Shown here: in pieces, positions 11,301 through 19,328 of the stretch
Layout of the letters: each line of letters opens with the position of its first letter
Position numbering within the stretch: position 1 is the first letter of the stretch
Origin: Chryseolinea serpens
GTDB lineage: Bacteria; Bacteroidota; Bacteroidia; Cytophagales; Cyclobacteriaceae
Length of the DNA: 64,000 nt
Direction: 5' to 3'
NCBI RefSeq assembly: GCF_900129725.1
Contig: NZ_FQWQ01000001.1
Span: 2,480,001 to 2,544,000 of the forward strand
Notes under the pieces: generated by a model
Databases searched by the model: none
The model's input: only the letters and a program-made list of their open reading frames with translations
Told to the model about the DNA's origin: nothing
Program-made: the position numbers and the translations under genes

Positions 11301-11427
11301 CCACATCGGAGACGACCTTTCCCTTCACCGATCCGTCTTGCGCAAACGCAAACGACGGGCTGCCCAGCAGATAAAGCATGCATCCCAGCAGCAGGAAAGC
11401 ACGTGTTGTAGTAAAGCTTTTTCTCAT
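8362..11427 (-). CDS. SusC/RagA TonB-linked outer-membrane transporter (PUL A)
   Basis: A 1021-residue outer-membrane protein. After a signal peptide it has a carboxypeptidase-regulatory-like domain (about 33-110, GKVVSDVGEVLPGVNVLIKG), a TonB box region (ETLGEVVVVGYGTQRK), the plug with VVQGLQGRVAGVQI and SVRVRGTNSI, then a 22-strand barrel ending in an aromatic residue (IQVTF), as expected for barrel assembly. It imports the oligosaccharide that SusD presents. It is the first gene of the operon. The 233-base divergent gap to the LacI-type gene holds an inverted repeat that may be the operator. Confidence 0.96.
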   Translation of the reverse strand: MRKSFTTTRAFLLLGCMLYLLGSPSFAFAQDGSVKGKVVSDVGEVLPGVNVLIKGSSRGTTTDADGQFVLGNVTPADVLVFSFIGYTTQELTVGNQTTLNITLTTDMETLGEVVVVGYGTQRKIETTGSIASVKSSDLVQTPVSNVVQGLQGRVAGVQITQNSGAPGGNVSVRVRGTNSINGTSEPLYVIDGIQIANSGNITDVSPLSTINPSDIESVEVLKDASATAIYGARGSNGVVLITTKRGKSGTTRVSYEGYYGVQQVRKELDMLNAAQFAQLENDVFKSQVYADPAAEGQGVNWQDLIFRTAPIQNHQLSVNGGTDKTQLALSLNYFNQDGIIINSNFKRYSLRLNLDHKISDRVKVGTSIMGSYNINSGIPTGSQTVGDADVVTGSIVGAALGAPPTLRPYRDDGTLYPFGEQRDGRYREVTNPLGLASVKNQTDIRRVMANIYGEATLVKGLTYRASFNADVQENLNNYYSPLYIIATKDINANSGSAKKDNRNNLVLLHESILTYAKTLADVHSLKFTGVFATQSVQFNQNTINANGFPNDATTNESLQIANTVSTSSLRTKERLDSYMGRVNYGYKDKYFFDITARVDGSSKFGANHKYGFFPAASAAWRINEEAFMQDVDVISDLKLRASFGRTGNAGAIDPYKSLSLQTTSSLTSPGGGDYQFNHAYTKGISPSGIANPDLRWEKSTQLDIGLDVSFLDDRIGFTVDVYKKDTKDLLYEKTLPLSSGYPSIITNLGGIQNKGVELAVNARVIDHGDFKWNLSANFTANRNKVTDIDGGVTNERFITTYTLLKVGQPLGLFKTYLFDGIYQTGETIIPGSDGRIGGTKVKDYNGDGVITSADQVITGNPNPKFIYGLSTNLSYKNFDLSVFVSGTYGNDIYNVSRASFENPLGQRNLLAGVANHWTADNPNNEYASPLQGGRLPITDRFVENGSYLRCKNITLGYRLPAIKGINSARIYVSTNNLFTITKYTGYDPEVNTYAGSNTAIGVDNLVYPAARSVLGGIQVTF

Positions 11428-11477
11428 AGAGGTTTGAAATTATGGGCAGAAATGTAATTCGTGTTCCGGGAAAAATT

Positions 11478-11506
11478 CTTGAAAACGATTGAAATCACGT
11501 TTCAAG
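11478..11506. promoter_or_regulatory. Candidate operator between susC and lacI-type gene
   Basis: Arms CTTGAAAACG (11478-11487) and CGTTTCAAG (11498-11506) form an imperfect inverted repeat in the 233-base gap between the divergent transporter operon and the LacI-type regulator. LacI-family operators are usually palindromic with a central CG, and one such site could control both directions. No protein-DNA evidence exists here; the assignment rests on symmetry and position. Confidence 0.4.
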
Positions 11507-11660
11507 ATGTACCGGGAACGCTTTCGCAACCGCTCTCGATAGGTGCGGGCCGTTCATCCCTGGTCTTTTTTCAATCGTTGCCACCATTTTCCAGGCGACT
11601 TTTTTTTACTATTTTTCAGATGGCGAAGCCACGTCAGGGCCGTTCGTCGGGAGGACCACT

Positions 11661-12818
11661 ATGATCAAATGCAACAAATGCGGGGAGGTCGATGCCATTG
11701 CCAAATCGGGCATCGTGCGGGGAAAACAGCGATATCATTGCAAGCGGTGTGAGTATTATTTTACACAACCTTCCTTGCTCACCCCGGAGACGCATCATCA
11801 CCGCCGTCACCAGACCACCATCATGGACATCGCCAGCGCGTTGCAGATCTCCAAATCAACCGTATCGCGCGCTTTGCAAGGACATTCCGACATCAACGAA
11901 AACACCCGCAAGGCCGTGCTGGACATGGCGCACCAACTGGATTACCAACCCAACCTGTTGGCGCTGGGGCTGGCCAAGAGCCGCAGCTATACCATCGGCA
12001 TCATCGTACCCGAATTTATCAACAGCTTTTTTCCCTATATCATTATTGGCGCACAACAAGTGGCCAACCCGGCGGGATATCACGTGATCATTTGTCAATC
12101 CAACGAATCGCTGGAAACCGAGATTGCCAACACCAACGTGCTCATGGCGAGCCGCGTCGACGGCGTGGTGGCGTCGGTGACGGCGGAGACAAAAAGCCTG
12201 GATCATTTTCAAAAGTTCCAGCGCGCCGGCATCCCGCTGGTGATGTTCAATCGCATCTGCGACGGATTGGATGTGTCGAAGGTTTTGGTCGACGATTACG
12301 ACGGGGCCTACCGTGGCGTGGAGCACCTGATCCAGCAAGGTTGCACACGCATCGCGCACTTGGCCGGACCACAAAATCTGCAGGTGGGAAAGCAACGGCT
12401 CCGCGGATACCTTGACGCCCTCCGTGATTATAATTTGCCGGTATACGACGAATTGATCGTGTACTGCAACCTGACCAAAAGCAGCGCCCAAGCCGCAGCC
12501 CGGCAATTACTGGACCTCCCTACCCCACCCGACAGCATCTTTGGCGTGAACGACCCGGCGGCCATTCAAACCATTCTCATTGCCAAGAGCAAAGGCATCT
12601 CCATTCCCAACGACCTGGCTATTGTCGGTTTTAGCAACGAACCCACGTCGGCACTGATCGAGCCGGGACTCACCACGCTGGCACAGCCCTTGGATGAGAT
12701 CGGCAAGACCACCGTTCAGTTTCTGTTAAATGAGATGGAAGACGACACTATCCTGCCGCAGACGGAAATCCTGAAGACACAGTTGATTGTGCGGGCTTCG
12801 TCTTTGCGGAAGCGATAG
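11661..12818 (+). CDS. LacI-family regulator with N-terminal transposase-type zinc ribbon
   Basis: A 385-residue regulator. Residues 1-37 hold Cys4-x2-Cys7-x19-Cys27-x2-Cys30 with GKQRYHCKRCEYYF, which matches the zinc-ribbon pattern of IS1 InsA/ISNCY-type transposases. A His-rich linker follows, then a normal LacI helix-turn-helix (about 54-100, TIMDIASALQISKSTVSRAL) and a periplasmic-binding-protein-like effector domain (about 110-385). A strong GGGAGG at 11649-11654, six bases before the ATG, supports this start and so the inclusion of the ribbon in the protein. It faces away from susC and probably represses or activates PUL A in response to a sugar. The zinc ribbon may extend DNA contact or add a regulatory contact. 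Confidence 0.9.
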   Translation: MIKCNKCGEVDAIAKSGIVRGKQRYHCKRCEYYFTQPSLLTPETHHHRRHQTTIMDIASALQISKSTVSRALQGHSDINENTRKAVLDMAHQLDYQPNLLALGLAKSRSYTIGIIVPEFINSFFPYIIIGAQQVANPAGYHVIICQSNESLETEIANTNVLMASRVDGVVASVTAETKSLDHFQKFQRAGIPLVMFNRICDGLDVSKVLVDDYDGAYRGVEHLIQQGCTRIAHLAGPQNLQVGKQRLRGYLDALRDYNLPVYDELIVYCNLTKSSAQAAARQLLDLPTPPDSIFGVNDPAAIQTILIAKSKGISIPNDLAIVGFSNEPTSALIEPGLTTLAQPLDEIGKTTVQFLLNEMEDDTILPQTEILKTQLIVRASSLRKR

Positions 12819-12828
12819 CCACAAAGGT

Positions 12829-13317
12829 CTATAAGCCAAGCGCCGTGACAAAACCCTCCTTCTGGAATTTCTCCGTCACATCCGAATAAATAGTAGACAA
12901 CACCTGCAGCCCCTCCTCGGGGTCAAGCCTCACCACAAAGTTGTGATAGGCCACTTTCTGCGTATCGGACGCTTTTCCGGAAATGTTTATATCGTAGTCG
13001 ACGAACAATATCAGGGTGAAAACGAGGAGATGATCTTCGCTATAGGGAGCAACATGGAGTATTTTATAGTCACCTTTATTGGCCGACGACAATACATCCG
13101 CTTTTAGTTTTTCAAATTGATCCTTTGAAAAATCTTTCTTGTTCACATAAGGAATATCCAACGATGCGGCTATGGCCTGTGCCTTTGAAGGATTTTTTTT
13201 GATGGCATTGATGGCGGCTTTTGTGGACTGTCTGCTTAACGCACCGGAGATCAGACGCGTCACCACGAAGCCAACTCCTCCTAAGATCATTAAAACGGTT
13301 ACGATTAACTTTCCCAT
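12829..13317 (-). CDS. Small membrane-anchored protein of unknown function
   Basis: A 162-residue product whose first 25 residues form one hydrophobic segment (ending SGALSR), an uncleaved anchor or signal. The rest is soluble and mixed alpha/beta: a Lys-rich helix (KAAINAIKKNPSKAQAIAASLDIPYV) then strands with HLLVFTLILFVDYD. I do not recognise a family. It converges with the LacI-type gene, with only 10 bases between the stop codons and no hairpin there. Confidence 0.65.
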   Translation of the reverse strand: MGKLIVTVLMILGGVGFVVTRLISGALSRQSTKAAINAIKKNPSKAQAIAASLDIPYVNKKDFSKDQFEKLKADVLSSANKGDYKILHVAPYSEDHLLVFTLILFVDYDINISGKASDTQKVAYHNFVVRLDPEEGLQVLSTIYSDVTEKFQKEGFVTALGL

Positions 13318-13459
13318 AGTTAAAATTGTTTGTTGTGATTTGATTTGCGGATTCGAAAAAAATATAGGTTAGCGCACATGAATGACACGCAAAAATCGAA
13401 AAAACAATTTAAGTAGGTGAGAATTCCTTAGAAATTTTATCAACGGTATGGCTAGTAAA

Positions 13460-15124
13460 TTAAACTACGGCTACTTCCCGCAGTTCACGTCGCAAGATCT
13501 TGCCAACGGCTGTTTTGGGGAGGGCGGTTACGAAAGCCACATGCTTGGGAATTTTATAGGGCGCCAGGTTTTGCCGGCAATGGGCGATGATCTCGTCGTT
13601 GGTGAGAGAGGTGTCGCGTTTTACGATGAATACTTTTACCGCTTCTCCACATTGCGCATCGGGCACGCCAATGACGCCCACTTCCAGCACCTTAGGATGC
13701 GACGCAATCACATTTTCGACTTCGTTGGGAAAAACTTTTAAGCCCGACACGCTGATCATGTCTTTTTTGCGATCGACGATCCGGAAGTAGCCGTCTTCGT
13801 CCATCACCCCCACATCGCCCGTCCTAAACCAATTGCCTTCAAAAAAAACGCCGTCGTTGTCGTGATTCCAATAGCCGCTCATCAGCTGGGGGCCGCGGGC
13901 GCAGATCTCTCCTGTTTCGCCCTGGGGGAGCTGTTGACCCGCCTCGTCGAATATGCCTAATTCGGTGCTGGGCAACGGTAACCCTACAGAATCGTTTTTT
14001 ATATGGCCGGTAATGGGGTTGGCGCAGAGCGCGCCGGAGTTTTCGCTGAGTCCGTAGCCTTGAATGATCGTGTTGCCGGTCACTTCTTTCCATCGGCTGG
14101 CAACCACCTCTTGCAAGGCCATGGCCCCTGCCCCCGCAATGCGCAGTTCTGAAAAATCAACGGAGGCAAAATCGGGATGACTCAGCAAGGCATTATACAA
14201 TGAGTTGACGCCACTGATCACCGTAAATTTATGTTTTTTCAACTCGCGCACGAACCCGGGAATGTCGCGCGGATTGGTGATCAACACGTTTTTGCTTCCA
14301 CAACAATAGCCGACCAGCAAATTCACCATGAGGGAATAGACATGGTAAAGGGGCAATGCTGTGATGACCACATCTTCCCCCTTGCCCTTCATCGCCGGAA
14401 AAAGCCAATCCCTGAGTTGTCGCGCTTGCGCCAACAGGTTCCGATGCGAAAGCATCGCACCCTTCGGCGTGCCGGTCGTGCCACCGGTATATTGCAACAC
14501 TACCAGGTCGTTGATATGAACAGTCGGCTTTTGATACGGCGAGCGGCTGCCGATCTTCAGAGCATCATTGAACCGGACGGCACCTGCGATGGAGTAGGCC
14601 GGCTCGAGCTTCTTGCCATACTTCACCACGAGATCGACGAGCGTACCCTTGATCATCCCAAGCCGGTCGCCCATGCGTGTAACAATCACATGTTTGATGC
14701 CCGTGCGTGACAGAATAGACTCCAGACTTTTCCCTACGGTGGAGAGTATGACCACGGCTTTTACCTGCGCATCGAGGAATTGAAATTCCATTTCACGCGC
14801 TGTATATAAAGGATTCGTCGGCACCACCACCAATCCGGCTTTGATGGCGCCGAAGTATGCAATCGGGAATTGCAATAGGTTGGGCAGTTGCAGGGCGATG
14901 TGATCTCCTTTGCGCAGACCGATGTGTTGCAGGTATGCCGCAAAGTAGGTGGCCTGGCGATGCACGTCGGTAAAGGTCATGGTGACACCCATGTTGTCGG
15001 CTGCGATCGCGTCGGTATACACCAGGCTGTAGTGATCGAAGTAGTCGATCATGGAGTAGTGTTCAACGGCACCGATTTCATGCGGAATGCCGGCCGGATA
15101 ACTTTTGTACCAAGCGAAAGTCAT
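13460..15124 (-). CDS. fadD: Long-chain fatty-acid--CoA ligase (AMP-forming)
   Basis: A 554-residue member of the ANL adenylating superfamily. The phosphate-binding motif YTGGTTGTPKGAMLSH lies near residue 215, the A5-like GYGLSENSGA near 355, the hinge DRKKDMISVSGLKVFPNEVE near 450, and the catalytic lysine in KTAVGKILRREL close to the end. Length and motifs fit FadD, which activates free fatty acids to acyl-CoA for beta-oxidation or lipid synthesis. It is monocistronic as far as can be seen: 200 bases separate it from the upstream oxidoreductase gene. Confidence 0.9.
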   Translation of the reverse strand: MTFAWYKSYPAGIPHEIGAVEHYSMIDYFDHYSLVYTDAIAADNMGVTMTFTDVHRQATYFAAYLQHIGLRKGDHIALQLPNLLQFPIAYFGAIKAGLVVVPTNPLYTAREMEFQFLDAQVKAVVILSTVGKSLESILSRTGIKHVIVTRMGDRLGMIKGTLVDLVVKYGKKLEPAYSIAGAVRFNDALKIGSRSPYQKPTVHINDLVVLQYTGGTTGTPKGAMLSHRNLLAQARQLRDWLFPAMKGKGEDVVITALPLYHVYSLMVNLLVGYCCGSKNVLITNPRDIPGFVRELKKHKFTVISGVNSLYNALLSHPDFASVDFSELRIAGAGAMALQEVVASRWKEVTGNTIIQGYGLSENSGALCANPITGHIKNDSVGLPLPSTELGIFDEAGQQLPQGETGEICARGPQLMSGYWNHDNDGVFFEGNWFRTGDVGVMDEDGYFRIVDRKKDMISVSGLKVFPNEVENVIASHPKVLEVGVIGVPDAQCGEAVKVFIVKRDTSLTNDEIIAHCRQNLAPYKIPKHVAFVTALPKTAVGKILRRELREVAVV

Positions 15125-15323
15125 AGGATCCAGGTTAGGTTCGATGACAAAACGTGTACCGGAATACCTTGAGATGATGGCTAACGAAAACGGTTTCCTG
15201 CCAACGACTTGTCTATCGAAAATAACAATTTATCCGAGATTTTCAAGAGCTTTTCTGCACGAACAAATTCGATGTTCACACGTGTATCACCCTAAACCTG
15301 CAAAATTTTTGTCTGCGAAAAAA

Positions 15324-16340
15324 TCACAGGATGGATTCCCGAATTCCCACAACCACTTTTCCCAAACTCTTGCGACTCTCCATAACACGATAGGCACGAT
15401 TGGCATCTACCAACGAAAACTTCTCGGGGTGTATCAATGGTTTTATCTTTCCCGCCTCAACAAGTTTCGTTGCTTCCTGGAGGATCTTGCCATGATGCTG
15501 CCGGCCTTTACCGGTGAGCAAAGGAAGCAAAGTAAAAATACCTGAATACGTGGCACCCCGGAAAGACAAGGGAGCTATGCTGTGCGTACCCCAACCCAAC
15601 GCGCTCACCACGTGACCGTGATAAGGCCGGATAGACTTGAAGGAGTTGTCCAGCGTTTCACCACCGATGGTATCGAAGACGATATCAAATCCTTCAGAGT
15701 CGGTATATTGTTTCAAGTATTCTTCGGGTGTCTTCGTGGTGTAGTCGATCCCCTCGGCGTTCAGCGTGGCGAGGTAGCTCAGTCCTTTGGCAGAACCGGT
15801 CGCGAACACTTCGGCGCCAAAAGCTTTGGCGATCTGAACAGCAATATGCCCTACGCCACCCGAACCGCCGTGAATGAGCACCTTCTGTCCGGCGCGAACT
15901 TTTGCGCGGTCCACTAAGCCTTCCCATGCCGTTATAAAAACCAGTGGCAAGGCTGCGGCTTCTTTCATGGAAAGGTTTTGCGGCTTGCGCGCCAACAGGT
16001 CGGCATCGGCCACGACGTATTCGGCGAGCGTTCCCGGGTGTCCTCCAATGCCGCCCATCATGCCATACACTTCATCGAGCGGCTTGAAGTCGGTGACACC
16101 CTCTCCCACTTCTTCAACAATGCCGGCTCCATCGATGCCGAGTATGGCCGGCAGCGTAACGCGGGCGTGTGCGGCCTTGCCGGCCATGACCTTCAGATCG
16201 AGTGGATTCAGACCACTGGCCATTACTTTTACCAGGACCTGGCCTTTGCCGGGCGTGGGGCGCGACATCACCCGGAACTCCAGTTCTTCGTTGTACTTTT
16301 CAAGGACCATGGCATGCATGGTGAGCGTAGGTTTTTTCAT
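15324..16340 (-). CDS. Zinc-independent MDR / quinone oxidoreductase-type dehydrogenase
   Basis: A 338-residue medium-chain dehydrogenase. It has the GroES-like N-terminus (about 20-130, SGLNPLDLKVMAGK) and a Rossmann domain with VLIHGGSGGVGHIAVQIAK near residue 155-173, the nucleotide-binding motif of the quinone oxidoreductase branch. No structural-zinc cysteine cluster is seen. It reduces quinones or enone-type carbonyls with NADPH. The start is 8 bases after the stop of the AhpD-like gene, so both are one operon, probably under the AraC regulator just upstream, and may deal with reactive carbonyl or oxidative stress. Confidence 0.85.
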   Translation of the reverse strand: MKKPTLTMHAMVLEKYNEELEFRVMSRPTPGKGQVLVKVMASGLNPLDLKVMAGKAAHARVTLPAILGIDGAGIVEEVGEGVTDFKPLDEVYGMMGGIGGHPGTLAEYVVADADLLARKPQNLSMKEAAALPLVFITAWEGLVDRAKVRAGQKVLIHGGSGGVGHIAVQIAKAFGAEVFATGSAKGLSYLATLNAEGIDYTTKTPEEYLKQYTDSEGFDIVFDTIGGETLDNSFKSIRPYHGHVVSALGWGTHSIAPLSFRGATYSGIFTLLPLLTGKGRQHHGKILQEATKLVEAGKIKPLIHPEKFSLVDANRAYRVMESRKSLGKVVVGIRESIL

Positions 16341-16348
16341 ATGGTTTT

Positions 16349-16888
16349 TTATTGCAAAGATTCTGCGGCAGGAAAATCAACGGGGATCGCTGTGAGTGCG
16401 TAGACATAGTTCGTATACACCCGCACAGCCACCAGACCGGTCAGCTCCATCAACGCCGCTTCGGTGTAGCCTTGTTCATAAAAGTTGTTCAGCGAACGCT
16501 CGTCTGCGTGCCCTTTGTTTTCGGCGATGGACTTTGCCAGTTGCACGATGGCATTCAGTTTCACATCGCTCACGTGGCCCCGCCGGACATCCAGCGTCTC
16601 CGCGTTTGAGAAACCCCTCAAGATGGCCAGCCTCGTGTGGGATGCCAGGCAATAGGCACATTGGTTCACTTCCGATACAACCAGGGCAATGGCTTCTCTT
16701 TCCTTTGCAGAAAATTGCCCGCCGTTGAGGCCGGCTTCAAAATCCAGAAATCCTTTTAATGCGTGGGACGAATAGCCCATCGTGGCATACAGGTTGGGCA
16801 CTTTGCCCAGGCGTTTTTTCAATTGATCAAATAGCACGCGCGACTCATCGCTGACCTGGTCTGCTGAGGGAACGGTAATGGTTTTCAT
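16349..16888 (-). CDS. Carboxymuconolactone decarboxylase / AhpD-like protein
   Basis: A 179-residue all-helical protein with the AhpD-type active site Cys77-Ala-Tyr-Cys80 and a nearby His84 (NQCAYCLASHTRLA). Family members act as peroxidase partners or decarboxylases; the redox CxxC favours the peroxidase-like type. Its gene precedes the quinone-oxidoreductase gene by 8 bases and follows an AraC regulator gene by about 165 bases on the same strand, which suggests an inducible detoxification pair. Confidence 0.85.
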   Translation of the reverse strand: MKTITVPSADQVSDESRVLFDQLKKRLGKVPNLYATMGYSSHALKGFLDFEAGLNGGQFSAKEREAIALVVSEVNQCAYCLASHTRLAILRGFSNAETLDVRRGHVSDVKLNAIVQLAKSIAENKGHADERSLNNFYEQGYTEAALMELTGLVAVRVYTNYVYALTAIPVDFPAAESLQ

Positions 16889-17052
16889 AAGTATGGTTTG
16901 AAAGCGACGCTCGTAGATGAATTGCTTCTCCGTCGCAGTGAGTTATACGTCAAAAGTAGTGTGGGCGTCCACACCATAGCATGGACAAAACAGGAAGAGT
17001 ACCGGACAAATTCGACAGGGGTCGACCAGCCGAATCCTGACAAACGATTGCG

Positions 17053-17934
17053 TTACGGGGCGACGTCGGCCATCACGGAGATCCCTGTTTTGTCGCGGAA
17101 GGTTTGGGGTGAGACGTGGGTGAACTTCTTGAAGAAGCGGCTGAAATAGGATTCGTCCTCAAAATTCAAAGCATGTGCGATTTCCTTGATGCTTTGCCGG
17201 GTCAGGTGCAGCTTCTTTTTGGCCTCCAGGATCAGGCGTTCCTGGATGAGGGTGGACGGCGTTTTTTTAAAATAACGGACACACCGTTTGCTGAACGTGT
17301 TGGGCGTCATGGCCAGCAAACTGGCGTAGTCGTTCGGCTTGTGAAGCGTGAGAAAGTTTTTTTCCAGCAGTTGCATGAACTGCTCCATTTGTTCGTCTCT
17401 TTCTTTCGGGTCGCTCGCGGAAAGGGCGTGGAGTTTCGCGCTGCTCGACCGGGCCAGGAAGAGTTGCAGGTAGGATTGCAAAACCATTTCATCGGGAACC
17501 TGCGCAGCAAATTCCTCCTCCATGTCGGTGACGATCTTTTTGAAACCTTTCACTTCGGGGGTTGTGAGCGCGATAGACGGCTCGATATAAATATTGTTAA
17601 ACAACAATCCATTGCAGCCTACTTGGGTTTTGTGGTATTCGATGCAATAGAAGTCGCCGTGAAATTGGATCATGGTCCCCTTCAGGCCATGACACTCTTG
17701 CATGTAGATCACCTGCAGCGGTGTGGAGAACAGCAACATGGGCCCCTTAAAAGGAAAGACACCAAAATCGGCGTGGTACGTTCCCTCTCCTTCTTCGAGA
17801 AAGAGAACGGTATAGAGGGAGTGTTGTCCCGGCACCGCCATGGTCTCGTCGTGCACCGGGTGAAGGCAGAAGAGCAGCTCCCCTGTGGGAGAGACCAACC
17901 TGTTCATGTTTTCTAAAAAAGCAGGATTTTCCAT
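17053..17934 (-). CDS. AraC-family transcriptional regulator
   Basis: The product of 293 residues has a cupin-like N-terminal half (about 20-150) and a C-terminal double helix-turn-helix with IKEIAHALNFEDESYFSRFFKKFTHVSPQTFR (split: first helix pair about 195-235, second about 245-285), the AraC signature. It most likely controls the AhpD-like and quinone-oxidoreductase genes directly downstream on the same strand. The inducer is unknown. Confidence 0.88.
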   Translation of the reverse strand: MENPAFLENMNRLVSPTGELLFCLHPVHDETMAVPGQHSLYTVLFLEEGEGTYHADFGVFPFKGPMLLFSTPLQVIYMQECHGLKGTMIQFHGDFYCIEYHKTQVGCNGLLFNNIYIEPSIALTTPEVKGFKKIVTDMEEEFAAQVPDEMVLQSYLQLFLARSSSAKLHALSASDPKERDEQMEQFMQLLEKNFLTLHKPNDYASLLAMTPNTFSKRCVRYFKKTPSTLIQERLILEAKKKLHLTRQSIKEIAHALNFEDESYFSRFFKKFTHVSPQTFRDKTGISVMADVAP

Positions 17935-18082
17935 GGCGACGTTGCACAGCTGTTGCGAAAGGCGTTAACCCCCCATTCCCTTCTGTGTTCACCTAATATT
18001 GAAAGAAAAATTCAGGTCTCCAAAAAAGCGAATTGGTTTGGGCTGGGGGATAAAGCCGTCCATCCCAAACCAAAAAGCCCGG

Positions 18083-19300
18083 TCAGAGCTTCTTGTGCTC
18101 AACATTCGGGAGCAAACCGGTGACAATGCCGATCAGCGGCAGGAACGCGCAAAGTTTAAAAACAAAACCGATGCTGGTATGATCGGCCAGGTTGCCTAAG
18201 ACAGCGGAACCGAGTCCCCCCATGCCAAAGGCCAGGCCGAAGAAAAGACCCGCGATGGTCCCCACTTTGCCGGGTACCAGGTCGGTCGCATACACCAGTA
18301 TGGCCGAGAATGCCGACGCAATGATGGCGCCGACAATGACGGCGAGCACGACGGTCCAGAACAAACTCACATACGGCAGCAACAACGTGAACGGTGCCAC
18401 CCCTAAGATGGAAAACCAGATGACCACCTTTCTGCCAAAGCGATCGCCGAGCGGGCCGCCGGCGATGGTGCCCACGGCTACCGCAGCCAGGAAGGCAAAC
18501 AAATACAGCTGCGACTGTTGCGCGTCGATGTGGAATTTATCGATGAGGAAAAATGTGAAATAGCTGGTCATGCTGGCCATGTAGAAATACTTGGAGAAGA
18601 TCAGCAACAAAAGAATGCCGATCGCGGCAACGATCTTTCCTTTCGGCAAAGCCGGTCGCGCGTCGTGGACAACGGCTTTCGATTTCTTCAGGTACAAATG
18701 TTTCTGATACCATTTTCCCACCTGCCACAACAGCGTGATGCCCAGTACAGCCGCCACCGAGATCCAACTCACACTGTGCATACCGTAGGGCATGACGATC
18801 AACGCCGCGAGCAAAGGACCGAGTGCACTGCCGGCATTGCCACCCACCTGGAAGATCGATTGCGCGAGTCCTTTCCGTCCACCCGAAGCCAGCTGCGCCA
18901 CGCGTGACGATTCCGGGTGAAACACCGACGACCCCATGCCCACCAGGGCCACCGAGACCAGCAACATTCCAAAACTATTGGCCATCGAAAGTAAAATAAG
19001 TCCCACCAACGTAAAGCTCATGCCAATGGCCAGCGACATGGGCAACGGCTTTTTGTCCGTATAAAATCCAACCACCGGTTGAAGCAATGAAGCGGTTAAT
19101 TGAAACGTGAGCGTGGTCAATCCGATTTCGGTGAAGGAAAGACTAAACTGTTCTTTGATCAATGGATACACCGCCGGAATGACGGACTGCATCATGTCGT
19201 TGAGCAAATGCGTAAACGCGATGGTGAACAATATGGGATAAACCGTTTTCTGAACGGCGGCCGGCTCGACCGCGAGGGACATCTCTGACGCTGCTTTCAT
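18083..19300 (-). CDS. fsr: MFS efflux transporter, fosmidomycin-resistance (Fsr) type
   Basis: A 12-helix major-facilitator protein of 405 residues from the ATG at 19300; an upstream in-frame extension to 19396 would overlap the GntR gene and has a Pro/Arg-rich non-membrane sequence, so I reject it. The segment GMGSSVFHPESSRVAQLASG, followed by AQSIFQVGGNAGSALGPL, is the hallmark of the Fsr group, which exports fosmidomycin and related compounds by proton antiport. The natural substrate here is unknown. The gene lies 28 bases after the GntR-type regulator gene, so they form one transcription unit. Confidence 0.88.
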   Translation of the reverse strand: MKAASEMSLAVEPAAVQKTVYPILFTIAFTHLLNDMMQSVIPAVYPLIKEQFSLSFTEIGLTTLTFQLTASLLQPVVGFYTDKKPLPMSLAIGMSFTLVGLILLSMANSFGMLLVSVALVGMGSSVFHPESSRVAQLASGGRKGLAQSIFQVGGNAGSALGPLLAALIVMPYGMHSVSWISVAAVLGITLLWQVGKWYQKHLYLKKSKAVVHDARPALPKGKIVAAIGILLLLIFSKYFYMASMTSYFTFFLIDKFHIDAQQSQLYLFAFLAAVAVGTIAGGPLGDRFGRKVVIWFSILGVAPFTLLLPYVSLFWTVVLAVIVGAIIASAFSAILVYATDLVPGKVGTIAGLFFGLAFGMGGLGSAVLGNLADHTSIGFVFKLCAFLPLIGIVTGLLPNVEHKKL

Positions 19301-19328
19301 CTTGAAATAATATGCTGTGATTATGAAT

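Noticed and set aside
11461-11664. Short plus-strand frame in the divergent gap
   Set aside because: It lies over the candidate operator and ends in the LacI-type gene's ribosome-binding region; no family.
11661-11780. A separate remnant of an insertion sequence before the LacI gene
   Set aside because: The ribbon is in frame with the regulator, follows a strong ribosome-binding site and has no inverted repeats or transposase catalytic part.
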